A stretch of DNA of 64,000 nucleotides. Origin: Ancylobacter vacuolatus. GTDB taxonomy: Bacteria > Pseudomonadota > Alphaproteobacteria > Rhizobiales > Xanthobacteraceae. Below are positions 1 through 9,077 of this stretch, piece by piece. Location of the stretch: assembly GCF_030813595.1 (NCBI RefSeq), contig NZ_JAUSUH010000007.1, forward strand, positions 173,357-237,356, read 5' to 3'. The stretch's first letter is position 1. Each line of letters opens with the position of its first letter. The position numbers and the translations under genes were made by a program. The notes under the pieces were generated by a model, which had not been told where the DNA came from, did not search any database, and saw only the letters and a program-made list of their open reading frames with translations.

Positions 1-1
1 T

Positions 2-457
2 GTCTATGAGGCCCTGCTCGCCGATGCGCCTGCGAGCGACAGGGCGGAAATCCGGCTGCTCGCCGACCGGAACGTGGTCGCCACCGCCATCGTGCGCGAG
101 ATCGCGCCCACCTTCGACACCGCGACCGGCACCGTGCGGGTGAAGATGTCGCTGATCGATCCGCCGGCCGCCATGGGCCTCGGTGCCGCCGTGCTCGGCA
201 GCGGCGCGTGGGCGAGCAAGGAGGTCGTCACGCTGCCCTGGACGTCGCTTGCCGCCGGTGAGGCCGGCCCGGCGGTCTGGGTCATCGACCCCGCGACCAA
301 CGCCGTGTCGCAACGCGCCATCACGGTGGAACGCTACAAGACGGGGGAAATCCTCGTCAGTGCCGGGCTGAAGGATGGCGAGCTGGTCGTGACGGCGGGC
401 GGCCAGTTCCTGCGCGCCGGCCAAATTGTCTCCATCTCATCGGGAGAACCGTCATGA
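2..457 (+). CDS. RND efflux periplasmic adaptor subunit, C-terminal part (5' end outside window)
   Basis: The reading frame is open from the first bases of the window to a stop at 455-457, so this is the last 151 residues of a longer protein. It has the C-terminal beta-barrel/membrane-proximal part of an HlyD/AcrA-like membrane fusion protein: a stretch with IAPTFDTATGTVRVKM, then a loop ending in LVVTAGGQFLRAGQ, which closes such adaptors. Family role: it bridges the inner-membrane RND pump and the outer-membrane channel. Its stop overlaps the next start (ATGA), so the three genes read as one operon. The substrate cannot be told from sequence. Confidence 0.85.
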   Translation, partial: VYEALLADAPASDRAEIRLLADRNVVATAIVREIAPTFDTATGTVRVKMSLIDPPAAMGLGAAVLGSGAWASKEVVTLPWTSLAAGEAGPAVWVIDPATNAVSQRAITVERYKTGEILVSAGLKDGELVVTAGGQFLRAGQIVSISSGEPS

Positions 458-1539
458 TGGTTCGACGCACACTCGCCGCCCTGGTCGGGCTCGGCTCGCT
501 GGTCGCGCTCAGTGGCTGCTCGGAGAACGAGGCGGCCCCGGCGCCCCCCGTCCGGCCGGTATTGTCGATGGTGGTGGCCCCGCAGGGCGCCGAGGCGGTC
601 CGCTTCACCGGCACGGTCCAGCCGCGCTTCTCGCGCGATCTCGGCTTCCGCGTGCTCGGCCGAGTGGTCTCGCGCGATGTCGATGTCGGGCAGACGGTGA
701 AGGCCGGACAGCTTCTCGCCTCGCTCGACCCGACGACGCTCACCCTCGCCGTCCGGCAGCTGGAGGCAGAGCTTGCCAAGGCGGAAGCCCAGCTCGTCTA
801 CGCAACCGCGACCCGCGACCGAAAGAAGGTGCTTGTCGGCCACAAGGTCGCCTCGCAATCCGATCTCGACACGGCGGAAGAGGCGCTCGCCGGCGCCGAT
901 GCCGCCGTCACCCGCGGCCGCGCCGCGCTCGACAAGGCGCGCGAGCAGCTGTCCTACACCCGGCTTGTCTCGGAGACCGATGGCATCGTCACCGCCACCA
1001 ATGCCGAAGTGGGGCAGACGGTGAATGCCGGCGCGATCGTCATCACCGTCGCGCAGGCCGATATCCGCGAGGCCATGGTCGACGTTCCCGACGAGATGGC
1101 GCGGGCGTTCAAGCTGGGCGACCTGTTCACCACCTCGCTGCAGGTCGAGCCCAGCATCCATGCCGATGGGCGCGTGCGCGAAATCGCGCCGCAGGCCGAC
1201 GCCGCCACCCGAACGCGGCGCATCCGCATCACCCTCGACGCCCCCCCGCCGACCTTCCGCATCGGCACGACCATCATCGCCTCGCCGCAGCAGATCAGCC
1301 GCAGCGGGATCGAACTGCCGCGCTCGGCCCTGCTCAAGGCCGATGACCGCACCTTTGTCTGGGTGGTGGACGAGCAGGCGATGACCGTCGCGCGCCAGCC
1401 CGTGGAGGTCGCGGATGCGGCTGGCGAAACGGTTCGGATCACCCGAGGGGTCGAGGCCGGGACCCGGGTCGTGACCGCCGGCGTGAACAGCCTCACCGAA
1501 GGCCAGACGATCAAGATCGATCCGGAGATGGTTCCATGA
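454..1539 (+). CDS. RND efflux periplasmic adaptor lipoprotein
   Basis: 361 residues. The N-terminus is a lipoprotein signal with lipobox LSGC at residues 19-22, so the mature protein should be lipid-anchored in the periplasm. It continues with the barrel-sandwich hybrid (LGRVVSRDVDVGQTVKAGQL), an alpha-helical hairpin at about 100-160 with ELAKAEAQL and a second lipoyl half, then a C-terminal domain ending in VVTAGVNSLTEGQ. Start and stop overlap both neighbours by four bases (ATGA), implying translational coupling. Two adaptor genes before a single pump gene is a common arrangement in proteobacterial HAE-type operons; the two may form a mixed adaptor ring. Confidence 0.93.
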   Translation: MMVRRTLAALVGLGSLVALSGCSENEAAPAPPVRPVLSMVVAPQGAEAVRFTGTVQPRFSRDLGFRVLGRVVSRDVDVGQTVKAGQLLASLDPTTLTLAVRQLEAELAKAEAQLVYATATRDRKKVLVGHKVASQSDLDTAEEALAGADAAVTRGRAALDKAREQLSYTRLVSETDGIVTATNAEVGQTVNAGAIVITVAQADIREAMVDVPDEMARAFKLGDLFTTSLQVEPSIHADGRVREIAPQADAATRTRRIRITLDAPPPTFRIGTTIIASPQQISRSGIELPRSALLKADDRTFVWVVDEQAMTVARQPVEVADAAGETVRITRGVEAGTRVVTAGVNSLTEGQTIKIDPEMVP

Positions 1540-4500
1540 ACGGCTTCAACCTGTCGGACTGGGCGCTCCGTCACCGCTCGCTGGTCTGGTACTTCATGCT
1601 GATCGCGTCGGTTGCCGGCGCCATGGCCTATTTCAATCTCGGTCGTGAAGAAGATCCCAACTTCACCATCAAGACGATGCTCATCACCGCCACCTGGCCG
1701 GGGGCGACGATTGAGGACACCGCGACGCAGGTGACCGACCGGATCGAGCGCAAGCTCGAGGAGATCACCACGCTCGACTACACCAAGAGCCAGACCTCGC
1801 CGGGCCGGACGACGATCTTCCTCAACCTGCGCGACACGACGCAGGGGCGCGCCGTCAACGACACCTGGCTGCGGGTGCGCAACATCCTCACCGACCTGAA
1901 GGGCGAACTGCCCGAGGGCGTGCAGGGCCCGTTCTTCAACGACGATTTCGGCGACGTCTACGGCAATATCTACGCCTTCACCTCCGACGGCCTCACCCAG
2001 CGCCAGCTGCGCGACTATGCGGAGGCGGCGCGGGCGCAGATCCTCACCGTGCCGAATGTCGGCAAGGTCAATTTGATCGGGGCGCAGGACGAGATCGTCT
2101 ATCTCGAATTCTCCACCCCGCAGATGGCGGCGCTCGGCCTTTCCCAGCAGACCATCATCAATGCGCTGAGCGCCCAGAACGCCGTCGCTCCCTCCGGCAC
2201 CGTCGAGGCGGATGGCGAGCGGATCTCGGTGCGGACCAACGGGCAGTTCGCTTCCGAGAAGGACCTGAGCAAGGTCAATCTCTGGATCAATGACCGCTTC
2301 TTCCGCCTGTCTGATGTGGCGACCATCACCCGCGGCTATGCCGATCCGCCGAGCTCGCTGTTCCGCTATGACGGGCAGCCGGCCATCGGGCTGGCCATCG
2401 GCATGAAGCCCGCCGCCAACCTGCTGGAGTTCGGCGAGGCGCTGTCGGAAGAGATGCGCCGGATCGAGGCCGAGCTTCCTGTCGGCGTCGGCGTGCATCT
2501 GGTTTCCGACCAGCCGCAGGTAGTCGAGGAGGCGGTCGGCGGCTTCACCAAGGCGCTGGGCGAGGCGGTGGCGATCGTGCTGGTCGTGTCCTTCATCAGC
2601 CTGGGCATGCGCGCCGGCCTGGTGGTCGCCCTGTCGATCCCGCTGGTGCTGGCGATCACTTTCGTGGTGATGGAATATCTCGGCATCTCGCTGCAGCGCA
2701 TTTCGCTCGGCGCGCTCATCATCGCCCTCGGCCTGCTGGTGGATGACGCCATGATTGCCGTCGAGATGATGGTCTCACGGCTCGAAGTGGGCGATACGCT
2801 GGAGAAGGCGGCGACCCATGTCTACACCTCCACCGCCTTCCCCATGCTTACCGGCACGCTTGTTACGGTGGCCAGCTTCATTCCCGTCGGCCTGAATAAC
2901 AGCAGCGCCGGCGAGTTCACCTTCACCCTGTTCGTGGTCATCGCGGTCTCGCTGGTGGTGTCGTGGATTGTCGCGGTGGTGTTCACGCCGCTGCTCGGCG
3001 TCACCCTGCTGCCGAAAGCCATGAAGAAGCACCATGAGGAAGCGGGGCGTTTCACCCGCCTGTTCCGCGCGGTCCTGCAGGGCTGCGTGCGCTTCAAATG
3101 GCTGACCATCGCCGCCACCTTCGCGCTTTTCGTCGGCTCGCTGGTTGGGATGGGGTTCGTGCAGCAGCAATTCTTCCCCTCCTCCGATCGACCCGAGGTC
3201 ATTGTCGACTGGACGGCGCCGCAGAACGCCTCGATCACCGAGACCCGCGCGCAGATGGACCGCTTCGAGGCGACGCTGAAAGGCGACGACGACATCGCCT
3301 TCTGGTCGTCCTATGTCGGCGAAGGCGCGCAGCGCTTCCTGCTGTCCTTCGACGTGCAGCCGGCGAGCCCCAATTTCGGGCAGATCGTCATCATGACCAA
3401 GGGGCTTGAGGCGCGAGACCGGTTGATCAAGCGCCTCAAGGCCCTCGGCGAGCAGCAATTCGTCGGCACCGACGTCTTCGTTCACCCGCTGGACATCGGG
3501 CCGCCGGTCGGGCGCCCGATCCAGTACCGGGTCAGCGGCCCGGATGTCGCGAAGGTGCGGGCCTATGCCCAGGAGGTCGCCGGCATTGTCGGGGCCAACG
3601 AAAACACCGATCGCGTCACCTATGACTGGATCGAGCCGGGGCGCGTGGTGAAGATCGACATCCTGCAGGACAAGGCCCGCCAGCTGGGCGTGACCTCGCA
3701 GGACGTGGCGACGGTGATGAACGGTGTCGTCGGCGGATCGACCGCGACGCAGATCCGCGACTCCATCTATCTCGTCAACGTCGTCAGCCGGGCCCGCGCC
3801 ACCGAGCGCGCCTCGATCGAGACGCTGGAGAACCTGCAGATTCCCACCCAGAACGGGCGGTCCTTCCCGCTCGCGGCGATCGCGACGTTCCATTACGAAC
3901 TGGAGCAGCCGATCCTGTGGCGGCGCAACCGCATCCCGACGATTACGGTCAAGGCGGGCCTGGTCACCCCGGTCCAGCCGGCGACCGTCGTCGACCAGAT
4001 CAAGCCCACGCTCGACGCCTTCATCGCCAGGCTGCCCCCGGGCTATCATGTCGTCACCGGCGGCGCGGTCGAGGAGAGCGCCAAGGGACAGGGCCCGATC
4101 CTCGCCGTCGCGCCGTTCATGCTGATCACCATGGCGACGCTGCTGATGTTCCAGCTCCAGAGCTTCCAGCGGCTGTTCCTGGTGGTGGCGGTCGCGCCGC
4201 TCGGCCTGATCGGCGTCGTCGCCGCGCTGCTGCCCTCCGGTGCGCCGCTGGGCTTCGTGGCGATACTGGGCGTGCTGGCGCTGATCGGCATCCTGATCCG
4301 CAACTCGGTCATTCTCGTCGTGCAGATCGAGCACCTGATCGGGGAAGGGATGGACAGGTGGCATGCCGTGCTGGAGGCCACCGAGCACCGGATGCGGCCG
4401 ATCCTGCTGACGGCTGCGGCGGCCTCGCTGGCGCTGATCCCGATCTCGCGCGAGGTGTTCTGGGGCCCGATGGCCTATGCGATGATGGGCGGGATCATCG

Positions 4501-4637
4501 TCGGCACGGTGCTGACGCTGCTGTTCCTGCCGGCGCTGTATGTCGCCTGGTTCCGCATTAAGGAGCCGGATGGCGCGCCGGCCGCGACCACCGCTGAGGA
4601 TGCGAGCCTGCGACCCGCGAGCGGCGGCGCCACGTGA
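1536..4637 (+). CDS. RND multidrug efflux permease (AcrB/HAE family)
   Basis: 1033 residues, full length for the hydrophobe/amphiphile efflux family. An N-terminal transmembrane helix leads into the first large periplasmic loop (GREEDPNFTIKTMLITATWPGA), then TM2-6 with the proton-relay pair D403-D404 in GLLVDDAMIAVE. The second half repeats the architecture and ends with the TM10-12 block LIGILIRNSVILVVQIEHL and LTLLFLPALYVAWF. It works as a proton-driven trimeric drug exporter in the inner membrane with the adaptors encoded just upstream (ATGA overlap). No regulator gene lies in the visible part of the operon, so inducer and substrate remain unknown. Confidence 0.96.
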   Translation: MNGFNLSDWALRHRSLVWYFMLIASVAGAMAYFNLGREEDPNFTIKTMLITATWPGATIEDTATQVTDRIERKLEEITTLDYTKSQTSPGRTTIFLNLRDTTQGRAVNDTWLRVRNILTDLKGELPEGVQGPFFNDDFGDVYGNIYAFTSDGLTQRQLRDYAEAARAQILTVPNVGKVNLIGAQDEIVYLEFSTPQMAALGLSQQTIINALSAQNAVAPSGTVEADGERISVRTNGQFASEKDLSKVNLWINDRFFRLSDVATITRGYADPPSSLFRYDGQPAIGLAIGMKPAANLLEFGEALSEEMRRIEAELPVGVGVHLVSDQPQVVEEAVGGFTKALGEAVAIVLVVSFISLGMRAGLVVALSIPLVLAITFVVMEYLGISLQRISLGALIIALGLLVDDAMIAVEMMVSRLEVGDTLEKAATHVYTSTAFPMLTGTLVTVASFIPVGLNNSSAGEFTFTLFVVIAVSLVVSWIVAVVFTPLLGVTLLPKAMKKHHEEAGRFTRLFRAVLQGCVRFKWLTIAATFALFVGSLVGMGFVQQQFFPSSDRPEVIVDWTAPQNASITETRAQMDRFEATLKGDDDIAFWSSYVGEGAQRFLLSFDVQPASPNFGQIVIMTKGLEARDRLIKRLKALGEQQFVGTDVFVHPLDIGPPVGRPIQYRVSGPDVAKVRAYAQEVAGIVGANENTDRVTYDWIEPGRVVKIDILQDKARQLGVTSQDVATVMNGVVGGSTATQIRDSIYLVNVVSRARATERASIETLENLQIPTQNGRSFPLAAIATFHYELEQPILWRRNRIPTITVKAGLVTPVQPATVVDQIKPTLDAFIARLPPGYHVVTGGAVEESAKGQGPILAVAPFMLITMATLLMFQLQSFQRLFLVVAVAPLGLIGVVAALLPSGAPLGFVAILGVLALIGILIRNSVILVVQIEHLIGEGMDRWHAVLEATEHRMRPILLTAAAASLALIPISREVFWGPMAYAMMGGIIVGTVLTLLFLPALYVAWFRIKEPDGAPAATTAEDASLRPASGGAT

Positions 4638-4779
4638 ACAGCGTTGCGGCGAGAGGGGCATGGGGGGCGGCCACCCGCACCGACGCGATGCTCGCCCCCT
4701 GGGCCGGAGCGTTTCCCGCCCGGCTTTCTCCATCACATGGCGCGGCATGTGGCGTCACAACGGCGTTCGTGCCCGGCAG

Positions 4780-4852
4780 CGCCTTCGATGTGAAGGTCGC
4801 CACGCCAGATGATCTGAAACTCGCCGAAGCCTTGATTGCGTTGAATGGCTGA
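4780..4852 (+). pseudogene. possible IspD-like (nucleotidyltransferase) C-terminal remnant
   Basis: A short frame ending at 4852 finishes with GSAFDVKVATPDDLKLAEAL. This resembles the conserved C-terminal tail of 2-C-methyl-D-erythritol 4-phosphate cytidylyltransferases (the K-V-T-T-P-E-D-L..AE pattern). The same frame can be extended upstream to an ATG at 4634, but those residues do not look like protein. I read this as the stub of a deleted gene. The match is only about 20 residues, so chance or another nucleotidyltransferase family remains possible. Confidence 0.35.
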
Positions 4853-4923
4853 GCTTCGGCGACCCGGCCCGAGAAAGCAGACCGGCAGGGTGCTCGCTGG
4901 ATCGCGGCGGAGCGATGCCTCGA

Positions 4924-5022
4924 TCATTTTCGAGCGAAGTGAGTTCCGGTTCGCCTGAAGAAACTGCGTAAAACAAAGATTAGAGCACGTCAGGTGAACC
5001 GGTTTTCACCGGACGCGCTCTA
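4924..5022. repeat. palindromic intergenic repeat of Rhizobiales type
   Basis: The stretch beginning near ATTTTCGAGCGAAGTGAGTT resembles the dispersed palindromic intergenic elements found in many Rhizobiales genomes (recognised from memory, not searched). Its right half, 4982-5021, is a long hairpin: AGAGCACGTC pairs with GACGCGCTCT (one mismatch), then GGTGAA with TTCACC around a CCGGTT loop. The stop codon of the minus-strand glycosyltransferase gene (5020-5022) lies inside the right arm, so the element may also shape the 3' end of that transcript. Apart from this and the stub at 4780-4852, nothing is visible in 4638-5019. Confidence 0.6.
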
Positions 5023-6576
5023 CGTGCCGTCCAGGACGTCCGCGACCTTCGACAGCAGCCGCAACTGGCTGCGATCGATCATGGGATTCAACAGGTCGTT
5101 GCTTAAGAAGCCACGCTCCGTCCAGGCCCAGAGCGTGGAGGACAGGCGCTCGGAGTGGCCGACGAGCGGTGGAAACACCGTGCAGCAGCGCAGGCCCAGC
5201 GTTTCAAGGTAGCGGTCGATGGTGTCCTTCATCACGTCCTCTCCCTCAAGCCGATAGTCGGCCAGAGCCTGCAGCGCCTTTGGGCCATAAATGCCGAAGA
5301 CCATGCCAGTGACCGTGTCGATCTCGACGAGCAGGCCGTCGCCATGCGGCTGCACGGCCTTTATCCGTCCCTGCGGGGAGAGGTCGGTTATCAGGCCGGA
5401 AAACAGGTCCCAATCGCTGGCCCTGGCATCCAGCAGCGCCAGAAGGGCCGGCAGGCGGACGTTGAAATCAGCGGGCAGCCGCGCGTCGTCTTCCCACACG
5501 ACCAGCCGCTCGCATTGGGCCTGCAGGGCGCGGCGCGCCAGGTAGCGGTAGCTCAGCGCCGTGCCTTTCCAGCCGTCGACATGGCGCAGGCCGGGGAAGA
5601 GGATCGCGCCATGGCGCTGGCTCGCGCGCGCATGGGCAAATCGTTCCGGCGCTTCGGGCAGGCAGAGCACGGTGGCCGGCGCATCGAGGCGGGTCTGGGC
5701 CGTGGCAGCCTCGAAGGCCGCGTCATCCAATATGCCGACGCCATGAAGCGCGCGGGCCAACATGTGCGGCAGGCCCAGCGGCGAGCGGTCAGCCAGAGTC
5801 GGCCCGGTGGCGGTTCGCGCCGTCAGCGGCACATGGAAGATCTGATCCTGCGCGAGCCCGTTCCGCTGAAGCTCGGCCAGGCGCGGCAGCATTGCCTCGA
5901 AGACGGCCAGCGAGTGATGCAGGCGCGCCTGCAGGTCGATTGTCCAGCCATCGGCCAGTTCACGGGGCTCGACCAGCCACAGAAGGCGCCGTTCGGGTGG
6001 CGGCAGCACCTCGAAGGCGCGCGGGCTGAGCACCACATAGAGGTCGTCAGTGAAATCGGTGGGCATGGCCGTGAGCACGGTGCATCGCAGCGACATGCCG
6101 TCGATGAGGCGAGCCACCACCTGCGCCGCGCGGCGCAAGCGGTCCGGGGCCAGCACCGCGACCGTGCACACGCGCGCCAGCTGGCCGGAGGCGCGCAGCG
6201 CACGCAGGCGCACGCGATAATCCTGCACATCGAACGGTGCGGGTGTCCGTGGCGCGACGGACGGTGAGCCACCCCAGGCGCGCGGCAACAGGCGGCCGAG
6301 GTCGTGGGCCAGCCGGCGCAGCATTCGCCCGCTGCGCGGCGCCGGGGCGGCCACAGCCTCAGCGGCATTCATCTGCTGCGGCAGTGCCGTGCGGCACCGG
6401 GCGAGTTCGGCCGTCAGCGTGTCGATGTCGTCCCGCAACCGGCCGAGCTGCGCCTCCTGGGACTGGAGGCGGTCCTGGAAGTGGCGCAGGGCGGCCCGCA
6501 GCGTGTGGGCCGCCAGCGCGGTCCCACGATCGAAGGGGTCTTTTGGCGGGCCGGAGGGCGACGGCGTGTCCTTCAC
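5020..6576 (-). CDS. glycosyltransferase, GT25-like, with N-terminal coiled coil
   Basis: 518 residues from a GTG that overlaps the stop of the preceding gene (GTGA). Residues about 30-65 (QDRLQSQEAQLGRLRDDIDT) form a predicted coiled coil. The C-terminal third (about 290-518) looks like family GT25, the LPS-core type: a VWEDDARLPADFN motif that fits the metal/nucleotide-binding ED-D of that family, then MVFGIYGPKALQAL. The middle region is a Rossmann-like domain I cannot name. Likely role: adding a sugar to a surface glycan, as the last gene of a four-gene glycosyltransferase operon. Donor and acceptor are unknown. Confidence 0.7.
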   Translation of the reverse strand: MKDTPSPSGPPKDPFDRGTALAAHTLRAALRHFQDRLQSQEAQLGRLRDDIDTLTAELARCRTALPQQMNAAEAVAAPAPRSGRMLRRLAHDLGRLLPRAWGGSPSVAPRTPAPFDVQDYRVRLRALRASGQLARVCTVAVLAPDRLRRAAQVVARLIDGMSLRCTVLTAMPTDFTDDLYVVLSPRAFEVLPPPERRLLWLVEPRELADGWTIDLQARLHHSLAVFEAMLPRLAELQRNGLAQDQIFHVPLTARTATGPTLADRSPLGLPHMLARALHGVGILDDAAFEAATAQTRLDAPATVLCLPEAPERFAHARASQRHGAILFPGLRHVDGWKGTALSYRYLARRALQAQCERLVVWEDDARLPADFNVRLPALLALLDARASDWDLFSGLITDLSPQGRIKAVQPHGDGLLVEIDTVTGMVFGIYGPKALQALADYRLEGEDVMKDTIDRYLETLGLRCCTVFPPLVGHSERLSSTLWAWTERGFLSNDLLNPMIDRSQLRLLSKVADVLDGT

Positions 6577-9077
6577 GGCGTCACGCCCGCCGCGTCAAGC
6601 AGCGCCCGCGGCAGAGCGTCCGAAGGGACCGGCCGGTACGTCCGGGCCTTGGCGCGCAACTGCGTGAGATAAGTGTCGTCCAGGCACAGGCGGCTGATCT
6701 CGCCGCGCCAGGCGGGCAGATCGCCGGGATCGAGCGCGGGCATCAGCCCTGCCGAGGCTTCGACAAGGGCCGGATGGTTCGACACTAAAACCGGCGTGCC
6801 GGCGGCCAGGCTCTCCGCCACCGGCAGACCGAAACCCTCGTTGAAGGATGGGAAGACCGAGAAGCGCGCGTGGCGGTACAGCCAGTGAAGCTGCTCGTCG
6901 CGCAGGGCCGCGGCCACCTTCAGGTGCGGCGCAAGCCGCCAATTTCTCTCCACCGCCAGCCGCACCGCGTCCACGCCCCAGCCCCAGCTTCCGGCCAGCA
7001 CCAGCACCGGCAGGCGCGCGACCGGAAGCTGCTGCCGCAACTGCTCCCACAGGTTCAGCAGCAGGATGTGGTTCTTGCGGATTTCGATCGTCGAGCAATA
7101 CAGCACAAAGGGCCGGTCCGGCGGCAAGCCGGTGGGCGGGCCGCCTGGCAGGGCGCGCGCGGTGTCGAGGCCCGCCGGCGAGGCCACGCGCAGGGGTGGC
7201 GCGGCGTGGCCCTCTTCCGCCAGGGCCCGCTGCACCTGCCGCGCCGTGTGCCGGGAGACCGCCACGAGCTGGTCCGCCTCGGCGATGACGCTGCGCATGT
7301 CGGCCGTATAGGCGCGCGGATCGCGGCCGGCGGTCCACTGCGGGGTTTCCCAGACCATCAGGTCGTGCACGGCCAGCACCACCCGCACCCCACGGGCGCG
7401 AAGTTCCTTGAAGACGGGCGGCGCCAGATAGTCCCACGGGTTGGAGACGCTCAGCAGCACGTCGCCCGGGTTTGGCGTGAACGGCGGGGCATCAAGGGGC
7501 AAGCCGTGCAGCTTGGTGTTCGCGCGGCGCTGCAGCCAGCGGACCAGCCGGCGCGGCACCCGCCGGCGCCGTTTGGAGACGGCGAGCTGAAGGGCGCCGA
7601 GCAGGCAAGCGCCGCGGCCGACGGGCTGCGGCACGCGCGGCGGCGGCCGCTTGCTGTTCGCCAGTTCGGCGTCGGCCATTCTGCCCATGCCGTCCGGCGA
7701 ATTGGCCAGGAATTCCAGCTCCTGCCCGGTGAGCGGGCGGTAGCCACCCTCCTCCGCGCTGCGCCGAACCAGCTGCACGGGTACAGGCTGCGCCGCGAGC
7801 CGTTCGGCGGTGTGCTGTTCCACCCGCGACATGCCCACGGGCGAATGCCATCCCTTTTCCAGCGAGAGCGAGACATCGAACAGGACGGCCGGACCGGGCC
7901 GGCCCGCCCCGGCGGGCGGGGCGAGGAGGCGCGGGCACCAGCGGCCGTCCAGTACGGCCGTCAGCTGGGCCAGTATGCGAGGGGTGGCGAAATCACGCTC
8001 GGCCCGTTCGCGTCCGCTGCGGCCCAGCCGGTCGGCCAAAGCGGGATCGCGGTGCAGCCGCTCGATGGCATCGGCCAGCCCCGGCGCATCGCCTTCATCG
8101 ACCAGCAGGCCGTCGACCTCGTGCCGGATCAGCTGCGCCGGCGCCCCGCAGGCGAAGGCGATGACCGGCCGCCCCTGCGCCCAGGCCTCGATGATCGAGC
8201 GGCCGAAGCTCTCCGGGCCCCCTTCCGTGGAGATGGAGGTGACGAGCACGGCCCGCGCCTGTCGCAGCAGCGCCGACGGGTCGGGCACGTGGTCGTGCAG
8301 GCTCAGCGTGCCCGCCGTGCCCGCCGCCGCCATCTGGGCCTGCAGCTCGGCATATAATTCGGGGATCGGCCGATGGCCGACGGATGCGATGCGCAGGTCG
8401 GGGCAGCGCGCCCGCAGCAGCGCTGCGGCCTCGATCAGCGACGCATGGCCCTTGAAACGGTTCACCGTGGCGAGGTGCAGGAAGGGCGCGTCGTCGGCCA
8501 GGTTCGGGGCGAGCGTCGCCGGAATGTCGACCGGGTTGGGCATCACCAGCGCCCGCATCGGGCCGTGTGGCCAGACATGGTCGGCGAGGTAGCCCGGCTT
8601 CTCCAGCACCGACCGGTCGGGCACCAGCACTGTGGCCCGGCGGACCTGCGGCAGCAGCCGCTCATGATCGAACCAGAGGAAGTCGTGCGCGGCCACGCAG
8701 GCGATGGCGTCCAGCCCCGGCAGCTGGTCTGCCGCCCGCGCCAGGATGCGCAGGGAATCGAGCGTATTGGTGAGGATGGCCGACGGCCGCAGCGTCAGGA
8801 CGCGCCGCACAAGCGACCGAGCGGCGCGCGCGATGAAGTTTCCCCGCGTGGCATCCACGGCATGGATGTCCAGCCGAGGGTGCGCCATCTGCCGAAGCCG
8901 CTCGAGATGCAGCGTGTTGCAGGCGAAAACCGTGACCCGTCGCTCGGCGAGCAGCAGGGGCAGCAGGATTTCGACGTTGCGCTCGGCGCCGCCATATCCG
9001 GTGGCGACCGAGAGGATCAGCAGCGGCGGGCGGGCCGCAGGGGGGGCGGAATCGTGCAAGGGGTTTTCCTGCTTCAT
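6573..9077 (-). CDS. tandem GT4-GT4 glycosyltransferase fusion
   Basis: 834 residues, twice the normal size of a GT4 enzyme, because two GT-B glycosyltransferases are joined. The first (about 15-385) has SVATGYGGAERNVEILLPLL and the C-terminal sugar-nucleotide site GGPESFGRSIIEAWAQGRPV. The second (about 425-830) has a short N-terminal domain and the equivalent site FPSFNEGFGLPVAESLAAGT. Both E-x7-E signatures look intact, so both halves may be active and add two sugars in sequence. The ATG overlaps the upstream stop (ATGA). The arrangement suits a polysaccharide or glycolipid assembly cluster. Confidence 0.88.
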   Translation of the reverse strand: MKQENPLHDSAPPAARPPLLILSVATGYGGAERNVEILLPLLLAERRVTVFACNTLHLERLRQMAHPRLDIHAVDATRGNFIARAARSLVRRVLTLRPSAILTNTLDSLRILARAADQLPGLDAIACVAAHDFLWFDHERLLPQVRRATVLVPDRSVLEKPGYLADHVWPHGPMRALVMPNPVDIPATLAPNLADDAPFLHLATVNRFKGHASLIEAAALLRARCPDLRIASVGHRPIPELYAELQAQMAAAGTAGTLSLHDHVPDPSALLRQARAVLVTSISTEGGPESFGRSIIEAWAQGRPVIAFACGAPAQLIRHEVDGLLVDEGDAPGLADAIERLHRDPALADRLGRSGRERAERDFATPRILAQLTAVLDGRWCPRLLAPPAGAGRPGPAVLFDVSLSLEKGWHSPVGMSRVEQHTAERLAAQPVPVQLVRRSAEEGGYRPLTGQELEFLANSPDGMGRMADAELANSKRPPPRVPQPVGRGACLLGALQLAVSKRRRRVPRRLVRWLQRRANTKLHGLPLDAPPFTPNPGDVLLSVSNPWDYLAPPVFKELRARGVRVVLAVHDLMVWETPQWTAGRDPRAYTADMRSVIAEADQLVAVSRHTARQVQRALAEEGHAAPPLRVASPAGLDTARALPGGPPTGLPPDRPFVLYCSTIEIRKNHILLLNLWEQLRQQLPVARLPVLVLAGSWGWGVDAVRLAVERNWRLAPHLKVAAALRDEQLHWLYRHARFSVFPSFNEGFGLPVAESLAAGTPVLVSNHPALVEASAGLMPALDPGDLPAWRGEISRLCLDDTYLTQLRAKARTYRPVPSDALPRALLDAAGVTP

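Noticed and set aside
2775..4748. 657-codon open frame opposite the RND pump
   Set aside because: Same reason: the composition is an artefact of GC-rich codon use on the other strand.
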